In this document: positions 29,015-39,308 of the stretch, one piece after another | Layout of the letters: every line of letters begins with the position of its first letter | Numbering within the stretch: the first letter of the stretch is position 1 | Assembly: GCA_022843905.1 (NCBI GenBank) | Contig: JALHMT010000013.1 | Location: 1 to 64,000, forward strand | Reading direction: 5' to 3' | Origin: Rubrivivax sp. | GTDB lineage: Bacteria > Pseudomonadota > Gammaproteobacteria > Burkholderiales > Burkholderiaceae_C | DNA: 64,000 nt | Position numbers and translations under genes: made by a program | The notes under the pieces: generated by a model | Told to the model about the DNA's origin: nothing | What the model saw: the letters and a program-made list of their open reading frames with translations, nothing else | Databases searched by the model: none

Positions 29015-29761
29015 TCATGCTGTCATCCTTTGCGCATACTTGGTGCCCAGATAGGCCTCGATCACCTTGGTGTCCGCCGCGACGGCCTGCGGCGCGCCCT
29101 GCGCGATGAGCTCGCCGTGGTGCAGCACCAGCAGCTCGTCGCACAGCGAGAACACCACCTTCATCAGGTGTTCGATCAGCAGGATGGTGACGCCGCGCGC
29201 CGCGATGGCGCGGATGAGTTCGATGGCGGCCACGATCTCGGCGCTGTTCAGGCCGGCGTTGACCTCGTCGAGCAGCAGCAGCTTCGGCTTCATCGCCAGC
29301 GACTTGGCCAGCTCCAGCCGCTTGCGCGAGGGCAGCGTGAGCGAGGCGGCCGGGTGCTCGGCCAGCGCGGCCAGGCCGACGAAGCGCAGGTGCTCCATCG
29401 CTTCGTCACGCGCCGCGGCCGGGCTGGCGGCGCGCGCGGCGAACAGCGAGCCGGCGGCCACGTTGTCCAGCACCGTCATGCGCGGAAAGGGCTGCACGAT
29501 CTGGAAGGTGCGCGACAGCCCGCGCTGCGCCGATTCGAAGGGCCGCTGGCGCGTGACGTCCTGGCCGTTGAAGTGCAGTCGCCCGGCGTCGGCGCGGTGC
29601 ACGCCGGTGACCAGGTTGACCAGCGTGGTCTTGCCCGCGCCGTTGGGGCCGATGAGGCCGACGATGCGGCCGGGTGCGAGGTCGAAGGTGACGTTGTTGA
29701 CCGCCGCCACGCCGCCGAAGCGCTTGGTCAGGCCCTGCACCTGCAGCAGAGGCGCCGTCAC
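29015..29761 (-). CDS. livG: Branched-chain amino-acid-type ABC transporter ATP-binding protein LivG
   Basis: 'LTKRFGGVAAVNNVTFDLAPGRIVGLIGPNGAGKTTLVNLVTG..LSRTFQIVQPFPRMTVLDNV'; GTGA overlap with livM. Confidence 0.92.
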   Translation of the reverse strand: MTAPLLQVQGLTKRFGGVAAVNNVTFDLAPGRIVGLIGPNGAGKTTLVNLVTGVHRADAGRLHFNGQDVTRQRPFESAQRGLSRTFQIVQPFPRMTVLDNVAAGSLFAARAASPAAARDEAMEHLRFVGLAALAEHPAASLTLPSRKRLELAKSLAMKPKLLLLDEVNAGLNSAEIVAAIELIRAIAARGVTILLIEHLMKVVFSLCDELLVLHHGELIAQGAPQAVAADTKVIEAYLGTKYAQRMTA

Positions 29762-30726
29762 GACGTCACCCCCGGCGAGCTGGCCGACGGCGCAGCCGCC
29801 GGCGCCGTCTTCTTCGCCCGTCCCCAGCGCAGGCGGCCCAGCAGGCCGCCGGGCAGGAAGAAGATCAGCAGCACGATGACGATGCCTAGCGCGGCCTGGT
29901 TGTAGTCGAGGAAGCGCGACCACACCGTCTGTTCGATCAGCACGAAGCTGGTGGCGCCGATGACCGGCCCCAGTACCGTGCCGGGGCCGCCGAGCAGCAC
30001 CATCACCGGCACCTTCAGCGTCATCAGGATCGAGAAGGCGTCGGTGGGTGCGATGTAGGCCACCCACGAGGCCGAGATGGCGCCCGTGGTGCCGCAGAAC
30101 AGCGCCGACAGCGTGAAGGCGGTGGTCTTGGCGCGCGTGACGTCGATGCCCACCATGTCGGCGGCGTCCTCGTTCTGCTCGATGCAGCGCAGCGCGAAGC
30201 CCAGCCGCCCGCGGTCGACGAGCACGGTGATCACGAAGCAGGCCACCATCACCACCAGCATGGCGTAGAGGAAGACGCGGCCTGCGAACTCCGGCCCGCC
30301 GGGCAGGATGGGCAGGTTCAGGCCTTCGCCGCCGCCGGTGAAGTCCGACCACGACGAGGCCACCAGGCGCAGCACCTCGACGATGGAGATCGAGCCCACC
30401 GCGAAGTAGTGCCCCTTCATGCGCAGGATGCCCAGGCCCAGCAGCGCGGCGAAGACCGCGGTGACGGCGGTGGCGCCGAACCAGGCCGCGACCATCGGCA
30501 CGCCCGCGTTCTGCAGCAGCGCACCCGCATAGGCGCCCAGGCCGACGAAGGCGGCAGTGGCGAACGAGGGGTAGCCGGCGTAGCCGCCGATGAGGTTCCA
30601 CGACAGCGCCAGCGCGCAGTACATGGCCACGAAGGTGGCCTGCTGCAGGAAGTAGTTGTTGCCCGCCAGCGGCACGGCGGCCAGCACCACGGCGAAGACG
30701 GTGAAGAGCACGATCGAGTTCTTCAT
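29758..30726 (-). CDS. livM: Branched-chain amino-acid-type ABC transporter permease LivM
   Basis: 'YALALSWNLIGGYAGYPSFATAAFVGLGAYAGALL..YFAVGSISIVEVLRL'; ATGA overlap with livH. Confidence 0.92.
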   Translation of the reverse strand: MKNSIVLFTVFAVVLAAVPLAGNNYFLQQATFVAMYCALALSWNLIGGYAGYPSFATAAFVGLGAYAGALLQNAGVPMVAAWFGATAVTAVFAALLGLGILRMKGHYFAVGSISIVEVLRLVASSWSDFTGGGEGLNLPILPGGPEFAGRVFLYAMLVVMVACFVITVLVDRGRLGFALRCIEQNEDAADMVGIDVTRAKTTAFTLSALFCGTTGAISASWVAYIAPTDAFSILMTLKVPVMVLLGGPGTVLGPVIGATSFVLIEQTVWSRFLDYNQAALGIVIVLLIFFLPGGLLGRLRWGRAKKTAPAAAPSASSPGVTS

Positions 30727-31583
30727 TCGTAACCTCGTTTGCCCAGCAGCCCGGTGGGCCGGGTCATCAGCAGCACCAGCATCAGGACGAAGCCGATGAG
30801 CACCGCGTTCTGCGGCCCGAACCAGTGGCCCGAGAAAGATTCGATGAGGCCCAGGGCCAGCCCGCCCACCAGCGCGCCGGGCACCGTGCCCAGACCGCCG
30901 ATCACGCACACCACGAAGGCCTTGCCCAGCAGCAGGCCCGACAGGTTGGTGGTGATGGGGAACACCAGCGCCATCAGCGCGCCGCAGGCGCCGGCCAGGC
31001 CGCAGCCGATGGCGAAGGTCATGGCGTAGACACGGTTGATGCGGATGCCCATCAGCTCGGCCGCGTCACGGTCCATGCGCACGGCCACGATGGCGCGGCC
31101 GGCGCGCGAGGTGCGCATCACGACGTAGAGCGTCATCGTCAGCGCCAGCGCCAGCGCGAAGGCGATGACGCGGTCCCAGGCCAGCACCACCGGGCCCAGG
31201 GCCAGGGTGCCCAGGTCCAGCGTCACGCGGCGCGGGGTGGCGTCGAACACCACGTTCATCGCGTTGTAGAGGATGAGATCGAGGCCGAAAGTCACCGTCA
31301 GCGTGGTCAGCACCGGCTGGCGCACCAGCCGGTTGATCATCGACATCTGCACGGCCCAGCCCAGCAGGAACATCAGTGCCGCCACCGGGATCAGCGCCAG
31401 CAGCGGGTGCAGCTTCCAGTGCAGCCAGGCGAAGTAGGTGAGGTAGCCGCCCAGGATGATGATGGAGCCGTGCAGCATGTTGATGACGTTCAGCACGCCC
31501 CACACCAGCGAGAAGCCGACCGCCAGGCACGCATAGAGCGCACCCAGGGTCAGGCCGTTGACGATGACCTGCAGGTAGACCAT
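30723..31583 (-). CDS. livH: Branched-chain amino-acid-type ABC transporter permease LivH
   Basis: 'VNGLTLGALYACLAVGFSLVWGVLNVINMLHGSIIILGGYLTYF'. Confidence 0.92.
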   Translation of the reverse strand: MVYLQVIVNGLTLGALYACLAVGFSLVWGVLNVINMLHGSIIILGGYLTYFAWLHWKLHPLLALIPVAALMFLLGWAVQMSMINRLVRQPVLTTLTVTFGLDLILYNAMNVVFDATPRRVTLDLGTLALGPVVLAWDRVIAFALALALTMTLYVVMRTSRAGRAIVAVRMDRDAAELMGIRINRVYAMTFAIGCGLAGACGALMALVFPITTNLSGLLLGKAFVVCVIGGLGTVPGALVGGLALGLIESFSGHWFGPQNAVLIGFVLMLVLLMTRPTGLLGKRGYE

Positions 31584-31604
31584 GGTGCTTGCCGGTGTGC
31601 CGGT

Positions 31605-32810
31605 TCAGCGCGTGGCCATGGCGGCCAGCGTGCCCGCCTTGATGGCCACCGGGAACAAGGGCACCACCTTGCCGCCCTGCACCTGCACGATGGGCAGGTC
31701 GCGGCCCTGGTTCATGCCGTTGGCGCCGAACTTCACCGGACCGTAGAAGGTCAGGATGTCGATCGAGGCCAGCGCGTCGCGCACCTTGGCGCGGTCGGTC
31801 GTGCCGGCCTTCTCGATGGCCTTCTGCAGCGTGACCAGCGCCGCGGCGGCCGAGGCGTGCACGTAGTCGGGGTCCTTCTTCTCGCGCGCCACGAACTCCT
31901 TGTAGAAGGCCTCGGTGGAGCCGAACACGTCGTCGGACTTGTAGGTCAGGGAGTGGTGCCACCACGAGGCGCTGGTGACGCCGTCGGCCAGCTTGCCCAG
32001 GCCGTCGATGAACTCGCGGTAGGCGGGGCCGGTGATCATGGTGATGATGGGCGCGCTGAGCTTGGCGTCGGCCATCTGCTTGCGTGCCAGGATCAGGTCC
32101 TGCGTGTAGCCGGTGATGAAGATCCACTGCGGCGCGGCCGACTTGATCTTCAGCAGCGCGGCGGCGTGGTCCAGCGTGCCCACGGGGTAGAAGTCGCTGT
32201 AGACGACCTCCAGGCCGGCGGCTTCGGCGGCCTTCTTCATCTCGGTGGCCATGGCGCGCGGGAAGACGTCCTCGCGACCGAGGATGGCGATCTTCTTCGT
32301 GCCCGGGATCAGCTTGGTGAACAGCGAGGCCATGTTCTGCACGATGCCGCCGTTGGGCGCCAGCGTGCCGAACATGTACTTGTAGCCCTGGTTGAAGACC
32401 GACTCGCTGCTGGCCACCGAGGCCATCACCGGCACGCCGTAGCGTTCGGCCACGCCGGCCACCACCTTGGTGTGGCCCGAGCCGAAGGGTGCGGTCAGGA
32501 AGTCGACCTTGTCCTGGGTGATCAGGCGCTCGGCGATCTGCTGCGCGCGCTTCTCGTCGCTCTGGTAGTCGTAGGTGGTCAGCTCGACCTTCATCTTCTT
32601 GCCGCCCACGCTGATGCCGCCGGCGGCGTTCACGCGCTTGAGCCACATGTCGTAGGCCACCTGCTGCTTCTTGCCTTCGTCGGCGAGGCCGCCGGTCAGC
32701 GCCAGCGGCGCGCCGATGCGGATGACGTCCTGCGCCAGGGCGTTGCCGCCGGTGGTCAGAGAGGCGGCGGCGGCGGCCGCGAGGGCGGCCTGGAAGAGTC
32801 TTCGGTTCAT
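31605..32810 (-). CDS. ABC transporter substrate-binding protein (LivK type), copy 1
   Basis: Signal peptide, 'IRIGAPLALTGGLADEGKKQQVAYDMWLKRVNAAGGISVGGKKMKVELTTYDYQSDEKRAQQIAERLI'. Confidence 0.92.
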   Translation of the reverse strand: MNRRLFQAALAAAAAASLTTGGNALAQDVIRIGAPLALTGGLADEGKKQQVAYDMWLKRVNAAGGISVGGKKMKVELTTYDYQSDEKRAQQIAERLITQDKVDFLTAPFGSGHTKVVAGVAERYGVPVMASVASSESVFNQGYKYMFGTLAPNGGIVQNMASLFTKLIPGTKKIAILGREDVFPRAMATEMKKAAEAAGLEVVYSDFYPVGTLDHAAALLKIKSAAPQWIFITGYTQDLILARKQMADAKLSAPIITMITGPAYREFIDGLGKLADGVTSASWWHHSLTYKSDDVFGSTEAFYKEFVAREKKDPDYVHASAAAALVTLQKAIEKAGTTDRAKVRDALASIDILTFYGPVKFGANGMNQGRDLPIVQVQGGKVVPLFPVAIKAGTLAAMATR

Positions 32811-32878
32811 GGGTGCTCCTGGGGTGTCGGGTGAAATGAACGGGGCAGGGCGGCTCGCGCCCGTCGGGGTGTGCTGGC

Positions 32879-33709
32879 CTATTCGACGGGCTCCATGTCG
32901 GAGGCCTGCCGGATTTCGCCGTCCTTGTAGGCGCCCCAGCTCTGGCCGAGCTGCTGCATCGACAGGGGATCGAGGTCGTGGCGCGGCAGGGCGTCGGCGT
33001 CCCAGTGGCCGAAGCGGTCGACACCGCGCACCAGCGTGGCCTTGCCGCGGCCCGTGGCCATGCGAACCTCGGTGGGGATGTAGAAGAAGGCGAAGCCCAC
33101 GCGCCGTTCGTGCGAGCGGTTGGGCAGCGAGCTGTGGGCCGTCTGCTCGTGGTGCAGCGAGAACTGGCCGGCGGACAAGGGCATCTCGACCGCCGTGGCT
33201 TCGTCGATCTCGGTCAGCGTCTGGCCCTTGGCCAGCATGTTGTCCTTGGCGAAGGTCTCCACGTGCCGCAGCGCCGGGCCGCGGTGCGTGCCCGGCGACA
33301 CGCGCAGGCAGCCGTGCAGCGACGAGGCCTCGCTCAGCGCCACCCAGGCCGTCACCTCGCGGTGCGGCGTGAGGCCGAAGTAGGCCGAGTCCTGGTGCCA
33401 GGACACGTAGCGCGGGTCGCGCGCGTCCTTGGCGAAGATCGAGGCGCCGAACAGCAGGATGTCGGGCCCGATGAGGTCTTCCACCGCGTCGAGGATGGCC
33501 GGCGTGCGGGCGATGTCCACCAGCCAGGGGAATGCCAGGTGGCCCTTGATCTTCAGCGTGCGGTTGGCGTCGTGGCCCATGGCCGCCTCGTAGGCCTCGA
33601 TGCGGCCGCGATAGTCGGCGGCGCGCCCGGCGTCGAAGGCGCGGAAGGGGAAGGCGTAGCCCCGTGTGTGGAAGTGCTCCACCTGCTCGGCCGTGAGGTG
33701 CTTGGGCAT
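32879..33709 (-). CDS. Phytanoyl-CoA dioxygenase (PhyH) family Fe(II)/2-oxoglutarate oxygenase
   Basis: 'YVSWHQDSAYFGLTPHREVTAWVALSEASSLHGCLRVSPGTHRG' (HxD) and distal 'LHHEQTAHSSLPNRSHERRVGFAFFYIP'. Confidence 0.87.
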   Translation of the reverse strand: MPKHLTAEQVEHFHTRGYAFPFRAFDAGRAADYRGRIEAYEAAMGHDANRTLKIKGHLAFPWLVDIARTPAILDAVEDLIGPDILLFGASIFAKDARDPRYVSWHQDSAYFGLTPHREVTAWVALSEASSLHGCLRVSPGTHRGPALRHVETFAKDNMLAKGQTLTEIDEATAVEMPLSAGQFSLHHEQTAHSSLPNRSHERRVGFAFFYIPTEVRMATGRGKATLVRGVDRFGHWDADALPRHDLDPLSMQQLGQSWGAYKDGEIRQASDMEPVE

Positions 33710-33720
33710 GGCGGCCTCCT

Positions 33721-34926
33721 TCAGCGCGGCATCGGCTTCAGCGCCGCCTGCTGCATGTCCACCGGGAACAGCACCACCGGCTTGCCGCCCTGGATCTGGA
33801 TGATGGGCAGGTTGCGGTTGCCGTTCATGCCGTCGGCGCGGAACTTGATGGGGCCGTAGAAGGTCTTGATGTCGGTGGCGGCGATGGCGTTGCGCAGCGC
33901 TTCGGGCTGCAGCGAGCCGCTCTTCTCGATGGCCTTCTGGATGACGATGAGCGCGGCGGCCGACGAGGCGTGCACGTAGTCGGGGTCCTGCCCGGTCTTC
34001 TTGCGCACCGCGTCGGCGAAGGCCTGCGTGCTGCCGAAGACGTCGTCGGCCGTGTAGGTCTGCGACGGGTGCCACCAGGTGGCCGAGGTGACGTTCTCGG
34101 CCAGCGCGCCCAGGCTGTCGACGAACTCCTTGTAGGCCGGGCCGGTGATCATGGTGATGGCCGGCGCGCTCATGCGCAGGTCGGCCATCTGCTTGCGCAC
34201 CAGCACCAGGTCCTTGGTGTAGCCGGTGACGAAGATCCAGTCGGGGGTGGTCGCCTTCATCTGCGTCAGCGCCGAGGCGTGGTCCAGCGTGCCCACCGGG
34301 TACAGCTCGTTGTAGACCAGCTCCAGTCCGGCCTTCTTCGCCTGTTCGGCCATGGTGCTGGCCATCACCTTGGGGAAGACATCGGCGCGGCCCAGCACCG
34401 CCACGCGCTTCACGCCGGGCTGCTTGTCGCGCATCAGCCCGATCATCGCGTCGATCAGGCCGACCGACGGCGCCAGCGTGCCGAACAGCGTCTTGTAGCC
34501 CTGGTTGTGCACCGGCTCGGCCGAGGCCACCGCGACGATGGGGATGCCGTAGCGCTCGGCCACGCCGGCCACCACCTTGGTGTGGCCCGAGCCGAAGGGC
34601 GCCGTCATGACGTGCACCTTGTCGACGGTGATCAGGCGCTCGGCGAGCTGCTGCGCGCGCTTCTCGTCGGTCTGGTAGTCGTAGAACACCAGTTCGACCT
34701 TGCGCTTGCTGCCGCCCAGCGTGATGCCGCCGGCGGCGTTGATGCGTTCCAGCCAGAGCTCGTAGCCGGCCTGCTGCTTCTTGCCTTCGTCGGCCAGGCC
34801 GCCGGTCAGGGCCAGCGGTGCACCGATGCGGATGACGTCCTGCGCCAGCGTGCTCGGCGGCGCGAGCAGGGCGCCGGCCGACAAGGCCAGCGAGGCGAAC
34901 AGGCGGCGGGGGCGTTTCGATGTCAT
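33721..34926 (-). CDS. ABC transporter substrate-binding protein (LivK type), copy 2
   Basis: 'IRIGAPLALTGGLADEGKKQQAGYELWLERINAAGGITLGGSKRKVELVFYDYQTDEKRAQQLAERLI', clearly paralogous to copy 1. Confidence 0.92.
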   Translation of the reverse strand: MTSKRPRRLFASLALSAGALLAPPSTLAQDVIRIGAPLALTGGLADEGKKQQAGYELWLERINAAGGITLGGSKRKVELVFYDYQTDEKRAQQLAERLITVDKVHVMTAPFGSGHTKVVAGVAERYGIPIVAVASAEPVHNQGYKTLFGTLAPSVGLIDAMIGLMRDKQPGVKRVAVLGRADVFPKVMASTMAEQAKKAGLELVYNELYPVGTLDHASALTQMKATTPDWIFVTGYTKDLVLVRKQMADLRMSAPAITMITGPAYKEFVDSLGALAENVTSATWWHPSQTYTADDVFGSTQAFADAVRKKTGQDPDYVHASSAAALIVIQKAIEKSGSLQPEALRNAIAATDIKTFYGPIKFRADGMNGNRNLPIIQIQGGKPVVLFPVDMQQAALKPMPR

Positions 34927-34974
34927 GGCAGCTCCTGGGGTGGCGGGCGGGACGGGGGTGGTGGGCGCGCGGGA

Positions 34975-35632
34975 TCAGGCCGCGCGTCGGAACAGGCGAT
35001 CGAGCAGGCGGCGCCAGCGCGCCTTCAGCACCTGCAGCAGCAGCGAGGTGGCGCTCAGCGGCGCGCCGGCGGGGCGCGCCGGCGCCGGCGCCGTCGGCAA
35101 GGCGGGCGGGACGATGGGCGCAGGGTCGTCCTGGGGCAGCCAGACAGGCACTTCTGCGACGATGGGCAGGGCGGCCGCAGGCTCGGCCGCCGCCGGCATC
35201 GCCTGCAGCCGTGCCGCCAGGTTGGTCGCAAACTGCGCCGTCAGCGCCGAGGCCAGCTCGCGCACCAGGCCGCCGCGGCTGAACTGGGCGAGCTGGCCGG
35301 TCAGCGCGTAGTCGACGTCCACCGACACGCGCGTGCCGCTGCCGGCCGCTTCCAGCGCGAAGGCCACCGCACCCTTGACGCGCGACTGTGTGCGCTTGTC
35401 GATGGCCGCGCCTTCGAAGCGGCCGCGCCGTGCGGCGTCTTCCAGCGTCGGCTTGCCGCTGCCCGCGAACCCGGCGCTGATGGGCCCGAGCTTGACGTCG
35501 AAGCGCAGCGGCCAGTCGCCGTCCACCGCCGGGCCGGTGATCGAGGCACCCGGCAGGCAGGACACCAGCAGCTCGACGTCGGCGAAGGCTGGCCAGGCCG
35601 CGTCGGGCGGCACGGGCAGCTCGAAGTGCTGT

Positions 35633-35643
<11 letters not shown>
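34975..35643 (-). CDS. CoxG/SRPBCC family protein, carbon monoxide dehydrogenase subunit G-like
   Basis: 'MQLEQHFELPVPPDAAWPAFADVELLVSCLPGASI..GDWPLRFDVKLGPISAGFAGSG'; C-terminal basic tail. Confidence 0.85.
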
Positions 35644-36114
<471 letters not shown>

Positions 36115-36118
<4 letters not shown>

Positions 36119-36936
36119 GCGGCGCTCACGTCGTTCACGTCCTGCAGCGCGCGGCGCAGCATCTCGGCGTGCATCTCGCGCTCGTAGGCGTCCTCGATGC
36201 CGGCGTCGTCGAGCCAGCGGGCCCGGCCCGGCGCCGTCTTCAGTGCTGCCAGCGTGTCTTCGCCGTCAGCCAGCTGGGGCACGCCGTCGAGCGAACCCAT
36301 CACGGCGCGAGCGATGCCCTGGCCGGGGTCGACCCACACGGCAGCGATGGCCTCGGCGAACTCACCCGGCTTGCGGCAGACCTTGCGATAGGACCAGCGC
36401 GCCGCTGCAGACAAGCGCGGCACCTCGACGGCCACCAGCAGCTCGTCGTCGCGCAGCGCCGTGGTGAAGGGGCCCTGCAGGAAGTCCCCGACCGCGACGC
36501 GCCGCTCGCCTTCGGGGCCGGCCAGCAGCATCGTGGCGCCCAGCAGGCACATCGTGCTGACCCAGTCGGCTGCCGGGTCGGCATGCGCCAGGCTGCCGCC
36601 CAGCGTGCCGCGGTTGCGCACCGCTCGGTAGGCGATGCCCGCGGCCACGTGGGGCAGCAGGCCGCGTGTCACGTCGGGCAGCTCGCCGTCTTCGATGCGC
36701 GCGTGCGTCACGGCCGCGCCGATGCGCAGTGCGTGGTCGGTCAGCGCGAAACCGCGCAGCGACTCGATGCCGCTGACGTCGACCAGCCGATCCACCTGCA
36801 CCAGCCGCAGGTTCAGCATGGGCGCCAGCGACTGGCTGCCGCCGCAGACCTTGGCCAGCAGGTCGCCGGCCCGCAACAGCGTGGCGGCCTGCGCCGTGCT
36901 GCCGGCGCGGCAATACTCGAACGGCGCCGGCTTCAT
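36115..36936 (-). CDS. FAD-binding medium subunit of molybdenum hydroxylase (CoxM-like)
   Basis: 'DLLAKVCGGSQSLAPMLNLRLVQVDRLVDVSG', 'RAVRNRGTLGGSLAHADPAADW'; ATGA overlaps both sides. Confidence 0.9.
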
Positions 36937-39308
36937 GCGCCCACCCCCGCGCGCCGCAGCGCCTCGCGCAGCCGCCGTGGCGTGACGGGGCACTCCATCA
37001 TCTCCACGCCCAGCGGCGCCAGCGCGTCGTTGAGGGCGTTGACGATGGCCGCCGGCGGCGCGATGGCGCCGCCTTCGCCGATGCCCTTCTGGCCGAACTC
37101 GGTGTAGGGCGAGGGCGTCTCCATGTGGTCCAGGCGTGCCATCGGCACCTCAGTGGCGCCGGGCAGCAGGTAGTCGGCCAGCGTCGAGGCCAGCGGCTGG
37201 CCTTCGCTGTCGTAGGGCATCTCCTCGTACAGCGCGGTGCCGATGCCCTGCGCCAGGCCGCCCAGGATCTGGCCGTCGACGACCATGGGGTTCAGCAGCA
37301 CGCCGCCGTCTTCCACCACCACGTAGTCGAGCAGCTCGACCGTGCCCAGCACGGTGTCCACCGCCAGCGCGCAGGCGTGGGCGGCGTAGCTGAAGGTGCC
37401 GGTGTCGCGCGCGGCCTTGTAGCCCACGGTGACCTCGAGGCCCGCAGGGTCGACGTCGGCCGGCATGCGTTGCGGCTGGCGGTACCAGGCGTGCGCCACC
37501 TCGGCCAGCGTGGTGTGGCTGCCGCCGATCGGGTCGACGATGCGGCCCGGCTCCACGCGCAGCCGCGAGGCCGGCACGTCCAGCAGCGCGGCGGCGATGC
37601 ACGTCACACGCTGCACCAGCGCCTTGCAGGCGGTGGCCACCGCGCCGCCCGACATCACGGCGCAGCGCGAGCCCCAGGTGCCGGTGGAGTAGGGCGACAT
37701 CGCCGTGTCGCCGTGCAGCAGGCGCACCTGGCTCTCGTCGATGCCCAGCACCGTGTGTGCCACCTGCGCCAGCGTGGTCTCCAGGCCCTGGCCGTGGGAG
37801 TGCGCGCCGATGCGCAGCTCCAGGATGCCGTCGGGCGTCAGCCGTGCGCCACAGGGCTCGTGCCCCGGCACCATGGGGATGCCCCAGCCGTGGTAGACCG
37901 AGGTGCCGTGCGCGGCCTGCTCGCAGTAGATGGACATGCCGATGCCGATGCGGCGGCCGTCGGCCTCGCCGCGCTGCTGGCGAGCGCGCCAGGCCGGTTC
38001 GTCCAGCGCGGCCAGCGCACGCTGCAGGGCCTGCGGGTAGTCGCCGCTGTCGAAGTGCTTGCCGGTGACGTTGTCGAAGGGCATGGCCTCGGGCGGCACC
38101 AGGTTGGCCAGGCGCACGGCCTGCGGCGTCTGGCCCGCCGCGCGCGCCACGGCGTCGATCAGGATCTCCAGCGCGAAGCACACGCCCGTGCGCGCCACGC
38201 CGCGGTAGGGCAGGATGGGCGGCTTGTTGGTGGCCACGCTCCAGGTGCGGCAGGCGTAGGCGTCCATGCGGTAGGGGCCGGGCAGGATGGAGCCGACCTG
38301 GGCCGCTTCCAGGCAGGCCGAGAAGGGGTAGGACGAATACGCGCCCGAATCGACCGTGGCGTCGCAGTCGATGGCCAGCAGCCGGCCGCTCTTCTCGGCA
38401 TAGAGCGTGATGTCGTAGGCGTGTTCGCGGCAGTTGGCGTTGGCCGTCAGCTGCTCGCGGCGGTCCTCGATCCAGCGCACGGGGCGCTGCAGGTGCATGG
38501 CCAGCCAGGCCAGGCAGATCTCCTCGGGCAGCAGGATGCCCTTGTAGCCGAAGCCGCCGCCGACGTCGGGCGCGATCACGCGGATGCGGCCCTGGTCCAG
38601 CCCCAGGCATTCCGACAGGCCGGCACGGTTGATGTGCGGCATCTGCGCCGCGCTGTGCATCACCAACTGTTCCAGGCGCGGGTCCCATTGGCAGACCACG
38701 CCGCGGCCCTCGATCGGCGCCATGCTCTGGCGCGCCGTGCGCACCTGGCGCCGCACCACGATGGGCGCGGCGGCCTTGATGGCCGAGAGATCACCCTTCA
38801 CGTCGGTGTGCAGGAAGACGTTGTCGCCCCACTCGTCGTGCACCAGCGCCGGCGGCGTGGCGCTGCGCGCGGCCAGCATGTCGACCACGGCGGGCAAGTC
38901 GTCGATCTGCAGCTCGACGAGGGCGGCGATGTCCTCGGCTTGTGCGCGGGTCGGCGCCACGCACATGGCGATGGTCTCACCCACCTGGCGTACCTTGCCC
39001 CGTGCCAGCGGCCATTGATCGGAGGCCTTGAAGCCGGCTAACCCTGAAATGGCGCGGATCGGCTTGACGCCCGTGAGGTCGTCCATCGTGAACACGGCGC
39101 CCTCGTGGCCAGGCGGCTTGGTGATGGCCCCCAGGGTGCCGTGCGCCACCGGCGAGCGCACGAAGGCGACGTCCAGCATGCCTGGCAGCCGGAGGTCGCC
39201 CACGAACTGGCCGCGGCCGGCCAGGTAACGCGCGTCTTCCTTGCGGCGCAGCGAGGCGCCGACGCCGTGAGCCGGCGCCGTGACCGGGGGCAGCGGGTCT
39301 CGATTCAT
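36933..39308 (-). CDS. Molybdopterin-binding large subunit of xanthine oxidase/aldehyde oxidase-family hydroxylase (CoxL-like)
   Basis: 'GVGASLRRKEDARYLAGRGQFVGDLRLPGMLDVAFVRSPVAHG..VIAPDVGGGFGYKGILLPEE..AHSHGQGLETTLAQVA..GQKGIGEGGAIAPPAAIVNALNDAL'. Confidence 0.92.
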   Translation of the reverse strand: MNRDPLPPVTAPAHGVGASLRRKEDARYLAGRGQFVGDLRLPGMLDVAFVRSPVAHGTLGAITKPPGHEGAVFTMDDLTGVKPIRAISGLAGFKASDQWPLARGKVRQVGETIAMCVAPTRAQAEDIAALVELQIDDLPAVVDMLAARSATPPALVHDEWGDNVFLHTDVKGDLSAIKAAAPIVVRRQVRTARQSMAPIEGRGVVCQWDPRLEQLVMHSAAQMPHINRAGLSECLGLDQGRIRVIAPDVGGGFGYKGILLPEEICLAWLAMHLQRPVRWIEDRREQLTANANCREHAYDITLYAEKSGRLLAIDCDATVDSGAYSSYPFSACLEAAQVGSILPGPYRMDAYACRTWSVATNKPPILPYRGVARTGVCFALEILIDAVARAAGQTPQAVRLANLVPPEAMPFDNVTGKHFDSGDYPQALQRALAALDEPAWRARQQRGEADGRRIGIGMSIYCEQAAHGTSVYHGWGIPMVPGHEPCGARLTPDGILELRIGAHSHGQGLETTLAQVAHTVLGIDESQVRLLHGDTAMSPYSTGTWGSRCAVMSGGAVATACKALVQRVTCIAAALLDVPASRLRVEPGRIVDPIGGSHTTLAEVAHAWYRQPQRMPADVDPAGLEVTVGYKAARDTGTFSYAAHACALAVDTVLGTVELLDYVVVEDGGVLLNPMVVDGQILGGLAQGIGTALYEEMPYDSEGQPLASTLADYLLPGATEVPMARLDHMETPSPYTEFGQKGIGEGGAIAPPAAIVNALNDALAPLGVEMMECPVTPRRLREALRRAGVGA

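Noticed and set aside
30825-32834. 669-aa plus-strand ORF
   Set aside because: Antisense to livH and substrate-binding protein; shadow ORF.
37125-39041. 638-aa plus-strand ORF
   Set aside because: Antisense to CoxL; no domain signature.
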